A stretch of 12,599 nt of DNA from Allobaculum sp. (GCA_014803815.1 JAAVAY010000023.1:1-12599), one strand, 5' to 3'; shown: positions 1 to 8,150, numbered from the stretch's first letter. Notes: generated by a model not told the origin, from the letters alone. A program made the numbers and translations.

Positions 1-1377
1 ACCTATTTTAATACCCAAAAATCAGAAGCATTTTCTCAATCGCTCGCTGGGAGCACCGTTGGCATTGGGGCTTTGATCAGTACCCTTGAAAATGGCCATT
101 TAGTCATCAAAGATGTCTATATTAATTCCGCTTCCGACCAAGCAGGCTTAAAAGCGGGTGATGAAATTGTGACCATCGCAGGGGAAGATACCTCAAGTTC
201 TTCGCTTTCCGATTGGGTAGAACGCATTCGTCAAGCGGAAGGCCAAGACTTAGAAGTTAAAATCTTACGGGATGGTCAAGAACAAACGCTTACTCTAGTT
301 CCCAGTCCTTTTGATTCAACCGTCACGCTACAAGTTTTAGACCAAGTGGGCATCATTGGCCTATCTTCTTTTTCTCAAGACAGTGGAAAGGACTTTGTCG
401 AAGCGGTCAATCGCCTTAAAGAGCAAGGCATTCAAAATTTGATCTTGGATTTACGTGACAATACAGGGGGGTATTTAGTGGCCGCCGATCAAATTGCTTC
501 GATTTTATTGCCTGCTGATTCCGTGATTTTTCGCGAAAACCTCAAGGATGGTACCCAACAGGAAGTGCATACGAGTGCGGATTCCAATCCCGTAAGCTTT
601 GAACACATTTATATTCTTCAAAACGATAAGAGCGCGTCCGCTTCTGAAGTGTTGATTGGCGCTTTGAAGGAAAATATGCCCGATACTGTGACGACCATTG
701 GAACTACCACATTTGGAAAGGGAACCGAACAAATCACCTTGCCTTTTGAAGATGGCACGGCCTTGAAATATACCATTGCGGAGTGGACCACTCCTAATGG
801 GACCTCAGTCAATGGTGTGGGGCTTAAACCAGATATTGAGGTATCAGCCGATGAAGTCTACTCCGTAAGCTATATCATGCCTGATGAAGATGATCTCGAA
901 GGCTGGATCATTCGCCCTGATACCGTCCATCCCAATGCTTATGCGGTTCAAGTCTATCTACGTGCTTTAGGATATCCGGCAGATCGCTCGGATACCTATT
1001 TTTCGGTAGCAAGTAGTGAAGCCTTTAAACAATTTCAACAAGATCAAGGTTTAGAGGCGACTGGCATTGTAGATAAAGATTCGTTTTTGGCTTTAACCAC
1101 CCAAGTTTCCAATAAACTTAAAACGCTTTTGATTCAAGATGATCCGGATATTCATCAAGCGCTTGCTTTAATTGATCCCACTCGCTATAGCCAAGAAGCC
1201 ACAGATTCGGTCGAATCCTCTTCTGCCCAAAACGCCGAATCGACCGAAAGCCTTGAATCCGAACCACTCATTCAACCTGAAAGCAGCTTAGTGGAAACCC
1301 CTTCAAACACATTTCCTCAAGAAGAATCCCTCATCCTTCCTATGGAAGAGGGAGGATCTATTCCTCTTTACTCTTAA
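1..1377 (+). CDS. S41 family carboxyl-terminal processing protease (CtpA/CtpB type), 5' truncated
   Basis: The frame is open from base 1, so the gene starts before the window; 458 residues are visible. A TTG at 73 is inside the conserved pre-PDZ region and is not the real start. Domains in order: the end of the N-terminal helical part (GSTVGIGALI), a PDZ domain (about visible residues 25-105, with AGLKAGDEI), then the S41 catalytic core (about 110-285) with LDLRDNTGGYL, the serine motif SASASEV and the lysine motif FGKGTEQ, in which Lys and the Gln four residues later fit the Ser-Lys-Gln catalytic set of this family. A peptidoglycan-binding type 1 repeat follows (about 300-375), then a Ser/Glu/Pro-rich tail ending PLYS. 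Proteins of this build are normally membrane-anchored or exported and cleave protein C-termini at the envelope. The signal or anchor segment would lie upstream and is not visible. An intrinsic terminator follows. Family assignment is firm; substrate unknown. Confidence 0.93.
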   Translation, partial: TYFNTQKSEAFSQSLAGSTVGIGALISTLENGHLVIKDVYINSASDQAGLKAGDEIVTIAGEDTSSSSLSDWVERIRQAEGQDLEVKILRDGQEQTLTLVPSPFDSTVTLQVLDQVGIIGLSSFSQDSGKDFVEAVNRLKEQGIQNLILDLRDNTGGYLVAADQIASILLPADSVIFRENLKDGTQQEVHTSADSNPVSFEHIYILQNDKSASASEVLIGALKENMPDTVTTIGTTTFGKGTEQITLPFEDGTALKYTIAEWTTPNGTSVNGVGLKPDIEVSADEVYSVSYIMPDEDDLEGWIIRPDTVHPNAYAVQVYLRALGYPADRSDTYFSVASSEAFKQFQQDQGLEATGIVDKDSFLALTTQVSNKLKTLLIQDDPDIHQALALIDPTRYSQEATDSVESSSAQNAESTESLESEPLIQPESSLVETPSNTFPQEESLILPMEEGGSIPLYS

Positions 1378-1391
1378 CTCTGTTTCCTTTC

Positions 1392-1425
1392 AAGACCTTG
1401 AACCATTGGTTCGAGGTCTTTTTTT
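1392..1425 (+). terminator. Intrinsic terminator after the S41 protease gene
   Basis: A strong hairpin with AAGACCT pairing to AGGTCTT and an inner GAACC/GGTTC helix, followed by a run of seven T. It begins 14 bases after the stop codon. Confidence 0.9.
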
Positions 1426-1477
1426 GCTCTTTCATTTTTGTGAATTTCTCTATTTTCTCAGTCGAATAGTAAAAAGC

Positions 1478-1507
1478 TTAAAGAGAATGAGGTTCAATAG
1501 GTATAAT
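1478..1507 (+). promoter_or_regulatory. Candidate promoter for the FolT-like gene
   Basis: A perfect TATAAT at 1502-1507 with a weak -35 (TTAAAG at 1478-1483, 18-base spacer). Transcription would start near 1514, leaving a leader of about 73 bases. In the leader, CACT/AGTG and TGGTC/GACCA can form a helix (about 1538-1574) that ends at the ribosome binding site. I do not recognise the THF riboswitch consensus in it. Confidence 0.5.
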
Positions 1508-1586
1508 TCGCCTAGATCTAGAGTGAATTTTGGATCAACACTTTACTTTTTTGGTCGCAACCAAAGACCAAGTGGAAAGGAATTTT

Positions 1587-2138
1587 ATGGATTTTCAATG
1601 GATCGAATCGGTTTTGGTAGGACAACCTCTAAACAAAACCAAAACCATCACCAGTATGGCTTTACTTGCGGCGCTCTATGTATTGTTGAACAGCTTAATT
1701 ATCAATCTCAGTCCCACTTTACGCATCTCCTTTTCTTTTGTGGCGTTAGCCGTATCGTGTTCGTTATACGGCTTTTTACCTAACGTTTTCTTTTGTCTTG
1801 TGGTGGACTTCTTGGGTTTTATTGTTCATCCTGATGGATCCTATATGCCAGCCTTTGCCTTAGTACTCATCGTGAAGGCATTGATTTATTCGTTCTTTTT
1901 TTATAATCAAAAGATCACCATAACCAAAATCATTTGCGGTCAATTGCTAGTCGCAATTTTAGCTAATATCTTATTTAATTCGCTTATTTTGGCGTTTATG
2001 TATCAAATGCCTTATTGGGTAAGCGTCTCCCAACGCTTGCTTAAAAACGCGCTCTGTTTTCCCATTGAATGTTTTGTTTTGTGGCTATTTTTTAATTTAA
2101 AAGAGCGCTTAGTTAAACAAACCCACCTTTTTCAATAA
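1587..2138 (+). CDS. folT: ECF transporter S component, FolT-like (folate)
   Basis: A 183-residue, very hydrophobic protein with about five to six membrane segments. The stretch TLRISFSF near residue 50, followed by Gly/Phe-rich helices and a HPDGSYMPAFAL loop, resembles the FolT family (usual form: ITPTLRISF...FPTGPYFPGFTL). FolT binds folate and works with the shared EcfA/A'/T energising module, which is not in the window. The start is set at ATG 1587 because AAAGGA (1576-1581) lies five bases upstream. The frame runs back to a TTG at 1530, but that start has no ribosome binding site and would add a non-conserved extension. The convergent neighbour folC makes polyglutamylated folates, which supports a folate role. 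Another vitamin S component is possible but less likely. Confidence 0.82.
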   Translation: MDFQWIESVLVGQPLNKTKTITSMALLAALYVLLNSLIINLSPTLRISFSFVALAVSCSLYGFLPNVFFCLVVDFLGFIVHPDGSYMPAFALVLIVKALIYSFFFYNQKITITKIICGQLLVAILANILFNSLILAFMYQMPYWVSVSQRLLKNALCFPIECFVLWLFFNLKERLVKQTHLFQ

Positions 2139-2162
2139 AAAGTCGCCCATCAGCGACTTTTT
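2137..2162. terminator. Bidirectional terminator between folT and folC
   Basis: AAAAAGTCGC (2137-2146) pairs with GCGACTTTTT (2153-2162), giving an A-tract and T-tract flanked stem that works on both strands between convergent genes. The motif GGCGACTTTTTAG recurs just downstream (2172-2184), apparently a partial duplication of one arm. Confidence 0.85.
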
Positions 2163-2195
2163 ATCGTTTAGGCGACTTTTTAGAAAAAAGGAGAA

Positions 2196-3389
2196 TTATA
2201 TATCTTTAGGATTGGTTAAGCCATGATCCATTTTTAAAACTTCCCCCGCAAAGTAAAGAGAACCGCAAACAAGTGTGGACTTATAGGTAAAGCGTAGCGT
2301 TTTTTCCAAGTCTTCTAAAGAGATCAAAGGCAAATGATTGGTTTCACAAAGCGCCTTTAAATCGGCTAAGCGATGGGTTTCAAAAGAAACCAGTGTGATG
2401 TTTGGGGTAATGGTTTGAAGCGTTTCAATCATCTCTTGAGCTTGCTTATCGGCTAAAACGGAGAAGAAGATTTGATCGAAAGAAAATCCACTTTGTTTTA
2501 TGCTTTCCACAAGCGCTTGAATGCCATCTTTATTATGAGCTCCATCCAACACCAACAAAGGCTCAGAGCGCAAAACTTCAAATCGAGCTGGCCAAAAGAA
2601 GTTGTCCATGGCTTGTTTTAATTCTTGATGAGAAAAGGATATTCCAGCTAGTTCGAGTATGGTTTTAGCACACAAGAAATTTTGTTTTTGGTAGGCGGGT
2701 AAATGGGCTGGCCATACATTTGTAAAATTAAAGGTGGGATCGATTTCAATCAAAGTGGCATGCTTTTGAGCGGCCTGATGACGAAAGATTTCTAAGCAAG
2801 TTGGATCGCTCTCTGCTGTGACCACAAACATATCTTCTTGAATGATTCCCGCTTTGGCTTGAGCGATATCTTGTTTGGTCGAGCCTAAATAGGCCATATG
2901 ATCCATTCCAATTTGGGTGATGACGCCATAGGGGTAGTTGAAAATCGTGGTAGCATCTTTGGTTCCCCCCAGGCCGGTTTCCATTAAAACCCAATCGGGG
3001 CGAAACTTTAAAAGGGCCGCACACGCAAGCCACATATCCATCTCAAACATCGTCATCTCTCGGACCTCAAAGCGCTCTTCCCATTCCTCATACAAGGCTA
3101 TCCAATCCCTCAAGGAAATCGGAATCCCTTTGTAGCGCAAGCGCTCATTGTGACTGATGAGATGAGGCGAAGTAAAAGATAGGGTGCTTTGATGTTTTAA
3201 AGCTAATAGCACTTCCAGCCAAGTGATGACCGATCCTTTTCCATTAGTTCCCGCCACATGAATGGCTCGTTGGGGAAAAGGGGCTAAAAAGTCCTGGTGA
3301 AACCAAGCTTTGAGCTGATCTTGAGAATGGTTAAAGCCTCTTGCGGCTTCCATTTGGGCAATTTTTTCTTCAGCAGTTTTGTTTAACAT
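2196..3389 (-). CDS. folC: Bifunctional folylpolyglutamate synthase / dihydrofolate synthase
   Basis: A Mur-ligase-family enzyme that adds glutamate to dihydropteroate or folates using ATP, in the cytoplasm. Visible signatures: the P-loop HVAGTNGKGS near residue 46, FTSPHL then NERLRYKGIPI, ETGLGGTKDATT, QIGMDHMAYLG, KAGIIQ, and in the C-terminal domain WPARFEVL...LVLDGAHNKDG. The end, STLVCGSLYFAGEVL, matches the family C-terminus. Length is 397 residues from ATG 3389, close to the usual 420-440 but slightly short at the N-terminus. A GAGG lies 12 bases upstream of this ATG. A TTG at 3407 with AAGGA nine bases upstream is an alternative start adding six residues. The frame stays open back to 3530, but that part is not FolC-like. 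It is convergent with the folate transporter gene and shares a terminator with it. Confidence 0.93.
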   Translation of the reverse strand: MLNKTAEEKIAQMEAARGFNHSQDQLKAWFHQDFLAPFPQRAIHVAGTNGKGSVITWLEVLLALKHQSTLSFTSPHLISHNERLRYKGIPISLRDWIALYEEWEERFEVREMTMFEMDMWLACAALLKFRPDWVLMETGLGGTKDATTIFNYPYGVITQIGMDHMAYLGSTKQDIAQAKAGIIQEDMFVVTAESDPTCLEIFRHQAAQKHATLIEIDPTFNFTNVWPAHLPAYQKQNFLCAKTILELAGISFSHQELKQAMDNFFWPARFEVLRSEPLLVLDGAHNKDGIQALVESIKQSGFSFDQIFFSVLADKQAQEMIETLQTITPNITLVSFETHRLADLKALCETNHLPLISLEDLEKTLRFTYKSTLVCGSLYFAGEVLKMDHGLTNPKDI

Positions 3390-3714
3390 GGCTTCATCAT
3401 ACCTCAAGTCATTTTTTCCTTGTCCTTTAAACTTTGATCTGTGGAGTGGGAGTTGTCTTTCTTTTGAATCTAGGAGCAAAATAAACCTGTATGTACTTTG
3501 ACACAGTTTTAAGCTATTTAATGGCCTCAAAAAAAGGCTCTACCCAAAGCTTAAACTTGTCCGTTCATGCCTTCTTCCTTTCTCATGGCCCTTTTCCCTT
3601 TTAAGACGATTTGGAGCCTTCTTAGTGAGTTTAGGAAGAGGTTTTAGAGGAAGTTAGTCTTTCGGGCTAGGGGATAAAATAGGAAGGAAGGAGCGGATTT
3701 TCCTCCCATAAAAC

Positions 3715-3758
3715 ATGGATATCCAATCCGCAATGAAAATGAATTGGGAAACATTGAT
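3715..3758 (+). CDS. ung: Uracil-DNA glycosylase, exon 1 (5' of group I intron)
   Basis: A short coding exon encoding MDIQSAMKMNWETL plus the first two bases (AT) of an Ile codon. Joined to the exon at 4152 it reads NWETL-I-EQEFQKG, which lines up with the usual Ung N-terminus (B. subtilis WNQLKEEFEKP). The spacing from this Trp to TIYPP is 29 residues by my count, against 28 in B. subtilis and 30 in E. coli. Possible starts are ATG 3715 (spliced protein 232 residues), 3733 or 3739 (224 residues). None has an ideally placed ribosome binding site: AAGGAAGGAG (3683-3692) is 22 bases before 3715, and its GGAG can pair with CTCC just downstream. Unspliced reading continues into the intron and stops at TAA 3769. 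Confidence 0.72.
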
Positions 3759-4151
3759 TTTAAAGCCTTAAAACGCCGAGGTCTTTAAAGTCCCTTCGTA
3801 GAGAAATTTGCGAAGGTAAGGAAAAAGAGATTTTTCCAACTGCTCGAATTGCTGGAAACCCCTAAAGCTTGTCGCACGCAAGCGTGGCGAAAGCAGAAAC
3901 AAGCGACAAGATAGTGCATGGTTCAATCCTAAACACCTTTACAATGGGCAACCAGCAGCCAAGCTTTGTAAAAAGAAGGTTCAACGACTATTCCGAAAGG
4001 AAGTAGGGATGAAGCTATCCCGAAGCGGGCAGCCCTTAACGTGTTAAGGCGAAGGTGAAGAGATAGTCTATGCTTGCATGAAAGTGCAAGAAGAAAAGAT
4101 GGAGTCGTCTTTTCTTCATGGATTTGGCGCATCCATGGAATAAGCAAACAG
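3759..4151 (+). ncRNA. Group I self-splicing intron (subgroup IA-like) in ung, no ORF
   Basis: A 393-base intron. The core elements are in order: P (aattGCTGGaaa, 3847-3858), Q (aaCCAGCagcc, 3950-3960), R (ggttcaacGACTA, 3978-3990) and S (agagaTAGTC, 4059-4068). P1 is GAT|TTTAAAG (3756-3765) with CTTTAAAGTC (3783-3792), giving a U3758.G3790 wobble at the 5' splice site. Further helices: P2 CCTTCG/CGAAGG (3793/3811), P4 GCTGG/CCAGC, P5 GTCGC/GCGAC, P7 GACTA/TAGTC, P7.1 TTCC/GGAA (3991-4002), P7.2 GGGAT/ATCCC (4006-4021), P9 CTTGCA/TGCAAG (4073-4090), P9.1 AAGAAAAGA/TCTTTTCTT (4091-4116), P9.2 CATGGAT/ATCCATG (4117-4137). The terminal G is G4151, after GCAAACA; this choice is forced by the restored ung frame. 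P10 pairing is weak. The P7.1/P7.2 hairpins between R and P3' point to subgroup IA, common in phages. There is no homing endonuclease gene. Confidence 0.9.
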
Positions 4152-4806
4152 AGAACAAGAGTTTCAAAAAGGCGTTTTGGGGCCGATTCGTAGTTTTTTG
4201 GATACGGCCTATCAAGAAAAGACAATTTATCCTCCAAAGGAAGATTTGTTTAAAGCTTTGGAATTAACGCCCATGGATCAGGTAAAAGTGGTGATTTTAG
4301 GGCAAGACCCCTATCATGGGCCAAATCAAGCCCAAGGATTGGCCTTTTCGGTGCCAGCCACCCAAAAAATTCCCCCTTCATTACAAAATATTTATAAGGA
4401 ATTGGAATTGGAGTATCAACAACCCATTTATCGCACAGGCGATTTACAAGATTGGGCTAAACAAGGGGTGTTGTTGCTCAATACTTCTTTAAGTGTGGAG
4501 CAAGGAAAACCGAACTCGCATTCGAAAATTGGTTGGAATCAATTTACGGATGATGTTTTGCGCGCACTCAATGATCTCGATCAGCCCATAGTCTTTATTT
4601 TATGGGGATACAATGCCAGACAAGCAGCACGGTTTTTGAATAACCCGAACCATCTTGTCCTTCAAAGTGTGCATCCTTCCCCTTTATCGGCTCATAAGGG
4701 CTTCTTTGGATGCAATCATTTCAAACAAGCCAATAGTTATTTAGAGGCCAATGGACTCACTCCGATCAATTGGATTGAGGATAATGTAGAAGGATTGAAA
4801 AAGTAG
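4152..4806 (+). CDS. ung: Uracil-DNA glycosylase, exon 2 (catalytic domain)
   Basis: Family 1 uracil-DNA glycosylase, which removes uracil from DNA at the start of base excision repair. Signatures: TIYPPKEDLFKALELTP, the catalytic loop VVILGQDPYHGPN with its Asp and the His after Tyr, AFSVP, the uracil-binding WAKQGVLLLNTSLSV, FILWGYNAR, and the DNA-intercalation loop HPSPLSAHKGFFGCNHF ending in a family-typical TPINW segment. On its own this frame has no credible start: a TTG at 4177 lacks a ribosome binding site and would omit the N-terminal helix. In-frame codons before it (ANREQEFQKGVL) continue the Ung homology back to the intron 3' splice site. Spliced to exon 1, the protein is 224-232 residues, the normal Ung size. 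A 31-residue membrane peptide gene follows after 26 bases and the two share a terminator. Confidence 0.93.
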
Positions 4807-4832
4807 TCCATTCACTATAAGAGGTAGGAAGT

Positions 4833-4928
4833 ATGAACAATGACGATAACAACCAACAATATGGAAAATGGATTTTTTGGATTGTGGTTGGCATTTTAGC
4901 CATTCTTTGTGTGGCTTGGTTTATGTAA
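4833..4928 (+). CDS. 31-residue single-span membrane peptide, unknown function
   Basis: The peptide starts MNNDDNNQQYGKW, a polar Asn/Asp/Gln-rich N-terminus, followed by one hydrophobic helix of about 17-18 residues (IFWIVVGILAILCVAWF) that runs almost to the end. A GAGG (4821-4824) lies eight bases before ATG 4833 and an intrinsic terminator starts at its stop codon. Those signals plus the clean amphipathic layout make it a real small gene, probably co-transcribed with ung. It is not recognisable as a known toxin or holin. It could be a membrane anchor or regulatory micropeptide; function cannot be read from the sequence. Confidence 0.7.
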   Translation: MNNDDNNQQYGKWIFWIVVGILAILCVAWFM

Positions 4929-4967
4929 AAAGCCTGCTCGGTGCTTTGGCCCGACCAGGCTTTTTTT
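4927..4967. terminator. Bidirectional terminator between the ung unit and uvrB
   Basis: AAAAAGCCTG (4927-4936) pairs with CAGGCTTTTT (4956-4965), with an inner TCGG/CCGA helix and a T-run to 4967. The A-tract on the other arm lets it serve uvrB on the minus strand too. Confidence 0.9.
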
Positions 4968-4973
4968 AGATGA

Positions 4974-6956
4974 TTACGTTTCTTTTAGTTCCAACATCAT
5001 ATCGCGCAGTTGAGCGGCGCGTTCGAAATCCAGTTCAGCTGCTGCTTGACGCATCTCCGTTTCAAGTTGAGCAATGTATTTGGCTTTGTCTTTTTTGGTG
5101 AGTTTTTGTCGTCTAGCCAAATAATGGGCGGTCATATCCTTGGTCTCTTTGGAATGGACAACTTCTCGAATCGGTTTAAGAATGGTCTTAGGGATAATGC
5201 CATGTTTAGCATTGTAGTCCATTTGAATGGCGCGGCGTCTAGCCGTTTCATCGATGGCATAGCGCATCGAATCGGTGATGAAATCTCCATACAAAATGAC
5301 TTTTCCATTCGCATTCCGTGCCGCACGCCCAATGATTTGGACTAAAGAGCGCTTGGAACGCAAGAATCCTTCTTTATCCGCATCCAAAATCGCAATGAGT
5401 GACACTTCGGGGATATCCAATCCTTCTCGAAGTAAGTTGATGCCGACGAGAACATCGTATTTTCCCTTGCGCAAATCTTGGATGATTTCGGTGCGTTCAA
5501 TGGTTTTGACTTCATGATGCAACCAAGCGACTTTTAAGCCTTGGTTTTTGAAGTATTCGGTGAGATCTTCCGCCATGCGTACCGTGAGTGTAGTCACTAA
5601 CGTACGCTCATTGCGTTGTACGCGCGCTTTGATTTCATCCACTAAATCATCAATTTGGCCCATCGTAGGACGCACTTCGACTTCGGGATCGAGAAGTCCG
5701 GTGGGACGAATGATTTGTTGGACGATTTCGCCTTGAGTTTGTTCCAGCTCATAATCGCCTGGAGTAGCGGAGACATAAATGGTCTGTGGGGCCTTTTGTT
5801 CAAACTCATCAAAGCGTAAGGGGCGATTGTCTAAAGCTGAAGGCAATCGGAAACCATAATCGACAAGCGTCTGTTTGCGGGCATGATCCCCATTGTACAT
5901 CCCCCGAATTTGAGGAAGCGAAACGTGGGATTCATCCACTACGAGCAAAAAATCTTTGGGGAAGTAGTCAAAAAGCGTATAGGGCGTTTCGCCCTCTTTA
6001 CGTCCATCGATGTGACGGGAATAGTTTTCAATGCCGGAACAAAACCCGAATTGACGCAGGGATTCTATATCATACGTACAGCGTTGAGAAATGCGTTCTT
6101 TTTCCAAAGGCATGTCTTTTTCTTCAAAGTATTCTACTCGTTTGGCTAATTCAGCCTCGATATCATCAGCGGCTCGATGGATGATATCCATACTGGTCGC
6201 ATAGCCAGTAGCGGGATACAAATTGTAAAGCGAATACGCTTGAATGAGTTTTCCGGTTAAGGGATCGATTTCGCAAATGCGTTCAATTTCATCGCCGAAG
6301 AGTTCAATGCGGATGAGAAAGTTTTTCGAATACCCTGGAACAATGTCAATGACATCGCCGCGGACGCGAAAGGTTCCTGGAGCTTGTTCGATGTCGTTGC
6401 GCTTGTATTGTTGGGCAATCAAACGTTTTAACAACTCCTCACGTTCAATGACTTCACCCACACGGATGGTATCGATCATGTCTTTGTATTGTTCAGGATT
6501 AGAGGCTCCATAAATACAGGCCACAGAAGCGACAATGATCGTATCTGGTCGATGCAAGACGGAATTGATGGCGGCCATGCGCAACATATCGAGTTCTTGA
6601 TTGGTTTTGGTGTTCTTATCGATGTAGGTATCGGTTTTGGGTACATAGGCTTCAGGTTGATAAAAATCAAAATATGAGACAAAGTATTCCACGCGATTGT
6701 TAGGAAAAAACTCTTTGAATTCGGCGTACAACTGGCTTGCAAGAGTTTTGTTATGGGCAAAAACCAAAACGGGTTTGTTGACTTGAGCAATGACATTGGA
6801 AATCGTATAGGTTTTTCCCGTTCCTGTCGCTCCAAGCAACACTTGATGCTTTTTTCCCTCTTGAATTCCTTTTACCAGTTCGGCAATGGCTTGTGGTTGG
6901 TCTCCTGAGGGTTGATAGGACGAGATGAGTTCGAATTTTTTTTCTTTTTCGCTCAT
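4974..6956 (-). CDS. uvrB: UvrABC excision nuclease subunit B
   Basis: A 660-residue helicase-like protein that verifies damage loaded by UvrA and positions UvrC for incision in nucleotide excision repair. Domains in order: Walker [11 protein letters not shown] (about 42-51); the damage-probing beta-hairpin with [17 protein letters not shown] (about 95-111); the Walker B/DExH motif [10 protein letters not shown] (about 340); helicase domain 2 with [30 protein letters not shown] and QIIGRAARN; and a C-terminal UVR motif ([16 protein letters not shown]) that contacts UvrC. Length is normal (usual 655-675). The start at ATG 6956 has GAAAGGA about eight bases upstream. uvrA is not adjacent. UvrB genes are often LexA-controlled, but I see no canonical GAAC-N4-GTTC box in the intergenic region shared with ispG. 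Confidence 0.98.
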   Translation of the reverse strand: MSEKEKKFELISSYQPSGDQPQAIAELVKGIQEGKKHQVLLGATGTGKTYTISNVIAQVNKPVLVFAHNKTLASQLYAEFKEFFPNNRVEYFVSYFDFYQPEAYVPKTDTYIDKNTKTNQELDMLRMAAINSVLHRPDTIIVASVACIYGASNPEQYKDMIDTIRVGEVIEREELLKRLIAQQYKRNDIEQAPGTFRVRGDVIDIVPGYSKNFLIRIELFGDEIERICEIDPLTGKLIQAYSLYNLYPATGYATSMDIIHRAADDIEAELAKRVEYFEEKDMPLEKERISQRCTYDIESLRQFGFCSGIENYSRHIDGRKEGETPYTLFDYFPKDFLLVVDESHVSLPQIRGMYNGDHARKQTLVDYGFRLPSALDNRPLRFDEFEQKAPQTIYVSATPGDYELEQTQGEIVQQIIRPTGLLDPEVEVRPTMGQIDDLVDEIKARVQRNERTLVTTLTVRMAEDLTEYFKNQGLKVAWLHHEVKTIERTEIIQDLRKGKYDVLVGINLLREGLDIPEVSLIAILDADKEGFLRSKRSLVQIIGRAARNANGKVILYGDFITDSMRYAIDETARRRAIQMDYNAKHGIIPKTILKPIREVVHSKETKDMTAHYLARRQKLTKKDKAKYIAQLETEMRQAAAELDFERAAQLRDMMLELKET

Positions 6957-6980
6957 TAAAAAATCCTTTCTAAAAAACAG

Positions 6981-7011
6981 TTCAGAAAATTTCTAACTTA
7001 GATACTATAAA
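6981..7011 (+). promoter_or_regulatory. Candidate promoter for ispG
   Basis: TTCAGA (6981-6986) and TACTAT (7003-7008), 16-base spacer; an overlapping TATAAA at 7006-7011 could also serve as the -10. It sits in the only gap between the divergent genes uvrB and ispG. The matches are moderate. Confidence 0.4.
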
Positions 7012-7047
7012 AAACTCAAGAAGAAAAAAGGAGGAGTGGAAAACATC

Positions 7048-8112
7048 ATGAACCGAATTGAAACACGTCCCGTAAAAGCGGGCAAAGTGCAAATTGGAGG
7101 CAACAACCATGTAGTCATTCAATCCATGTGTTCCATACGCACAGCGAATACCGAGGCTGTGATTGATCAAATTTTAAAGCTCGAGAAACAAGGCTGTGAA
7201 CTCATACGGGTATCCGTTATGGATTTCGAAGATGCCAAAGCCATTGAGACCATTAAAAAACATATTCATATTCCTCTTGTAGCGGATATTCACTTTGACT
7301 ATAAATTAGCCTTAGCCGCCATTGAAGCGGGAGCGGATAAAATTCGCTTGAATCCAGGCAATATTGGATCGCGCAAAAATGTAGAAGCAGTGGTCAAAGC
7401 TTGCAAAGAAAAAGGAATTCCCATTCGCATTGGCATTAACTCAGGTTCTTTAGAAAAAGACATTCACGAAAAGTATGGTAAACCCACAGCGCAGGGCATG
7501 ATTGAATCCGCAAGACGGCATGTGCAAATTTTAGAAGATTTGGATTTTTATGATATTGTCCTTTCCTTTAAATCAAGTGATCCCATTTTGTGCTTAGAGG
7601 TGTATCGTCAAGCTGCCCAAGTTTTTCCCTATCCCTTGCATCTGGGCGTTACGGAAGCGGGAACGGTGATGACTTCCGCCGTAAAATCTACCCTCGCTTT
7701 AGGACCCTTGCTTTTAGAAGGCATTGGCAATACAATTCGCATTTCAGTCAATGGTGAAGCAAGCCTTGAACTTCCCATTGTCAAAGAGCTTTTAAAGGAT
7801 TGTGGACTCAAAAAAGATGTCCCCAATTTAATCGCTTGCCCGAGTTGTGGACGAACAGCTTGGGATATGAAACCAGTCGTTGATGAAATGGAGGAGTGGC
7901 TTCAAACTATTGAAAAGCCAATTACTGTAGCCATTATGGGATGTGCCGTCAATGGTCCAGGAGAGGCTAAACACGCCGATATTGCTATTGCAGGAGGAAA
8001 AGGAGAAGGATTACTTATTCGCAAGGGTGAAATCCTTGCCAAAATTCCACAAGAAGAGATGGTAGACCGTTTAAAAGCAGAAGTTTTGACCTTTAAGTCC
8101 AATGCCGAATAA
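7048..8112 (+). CDS. ispG: 4-hydroxy-3-methylbut-2-en-1-yl diphosphate synthase (GcpE)
   Basis: The [4Fe-4S] enzyme of the MEP isoprenoid pathway that converts MEcPP to HMBPP. It opens with the family N-terminus RPVKAGKVQIGGNNHVVIQSM, then an aldolase-like barrel (PLVADIHFDYKLA, DKIRLNPGNIG, PIRIGINSGSLE, LHLGVTEAG). The reductase-like C-terminal part carries the cluster cysteines C264 and C267 (CPSCGRT) and C299 (MGCAVNGPGEA), with the conserved Glu of NGPGE. Its 354 residues fit the family (about 350-400). I chose ATG 7048 because MNRIETRPV matches relatives and a strong AAGGAGGA lies 13 bases upstream. A GTG at 7036 is only one base from that site, which is too close. It is followed by a probable terminator. 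Confidence 0.96.
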   Translation: MNRIETRPVKAGKVQIGGNNHVVIQSMCSIRTANTEAVIDQILKLEKQGCELIRVSVMDFEDAKAIETIKKHIHIPLVADIHFDYKLALAAIEAGADKIRLNPGNIGSRKNVEAVVKACKEKGIPIRIGINSGSLEKDIHEKYGKPTAQGMIESARRHVQILEDLDFYDIVLSFKSSDPILCLEVYRQAAQVFPYPLHLGVTEAGTVMTSAVKSTLALGPLLLEGIGNTIRISVNGEASLELPIVKELLKDCGLKKDVPNLIACPSCGRTAWDMKPVVDEMEEWLQTIEKPITVAIMGCAVNGPGEAKHADIAIAGGKGEGLLIRKGEILAKIPQEEMVDRLKAEVLTFKSNAE

Positions 8113-8150
8113 AAGTCCTTGAGCCTAAAGAAAATGCTAGACTTTTTTTT
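8111..8150 (+). terminator. Probable terminator / attenuator-like region after ispG
   Basis: AAAAGTC (8111-8117, overlapping the stop codon) can pair with GACTTTT (8140-8146), with an inner AGC/GCT and a T-run to 8150. A competing hairpin, TAGACTTTT (8138-8146) with AAAAGTCTA (8151-8159), uses the same 3' arm, so the two cannot form together. Confidence 0.55.

Noticed and set aside
1406..1783. Plus-strand reading frame of 125 codons
   Set aside because: Overlaps the protease terminator, the folT promoter and folT in another frame; composition is that of non-coding AT-rich DNA.
3498..3524. TTGACA with TAATGG as a promoter for ung
   Set aside because: Good -35, but the spacer is 15 bases, the -10 is poor, and it is about 190 bases upstream; TAAAAT at 3675 is an equally weak alternative, so neither was annotated.
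3531..3714. Possible coding or RNA content between folC and ung
   Set aside because: No frame with a start and ribosome binding site, and no convincing helix beyond the short GGAG/CTCC pairing near 3690-3706.
3759..4151. Homing endonuclease gene within intron 1
   Set aside because: No sense-strand frame of meaningful length and no LAGLIDADG, GIY-YIG or HNH motif; the same holds for intron 2.
4177..4179. TTG 4177 as the true start of ung
   Set aside because: No ribosome binding site, and Ung homology continues upstream in frame to the intron boundary.
3929..4237. Minus-strand reading frame of 102 codons
   Set aside because: Lies within the intron and over the start of ung exon 2, with no homology or ribosome binding site; a shadow frame.
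6957..7035. LexA (SOS) box upstream of uvrB
   Set aside because: Searched by eye for GAAC-N4-GTTC on both strands; only an isolated GTTC half-site (6980-6983) is present.
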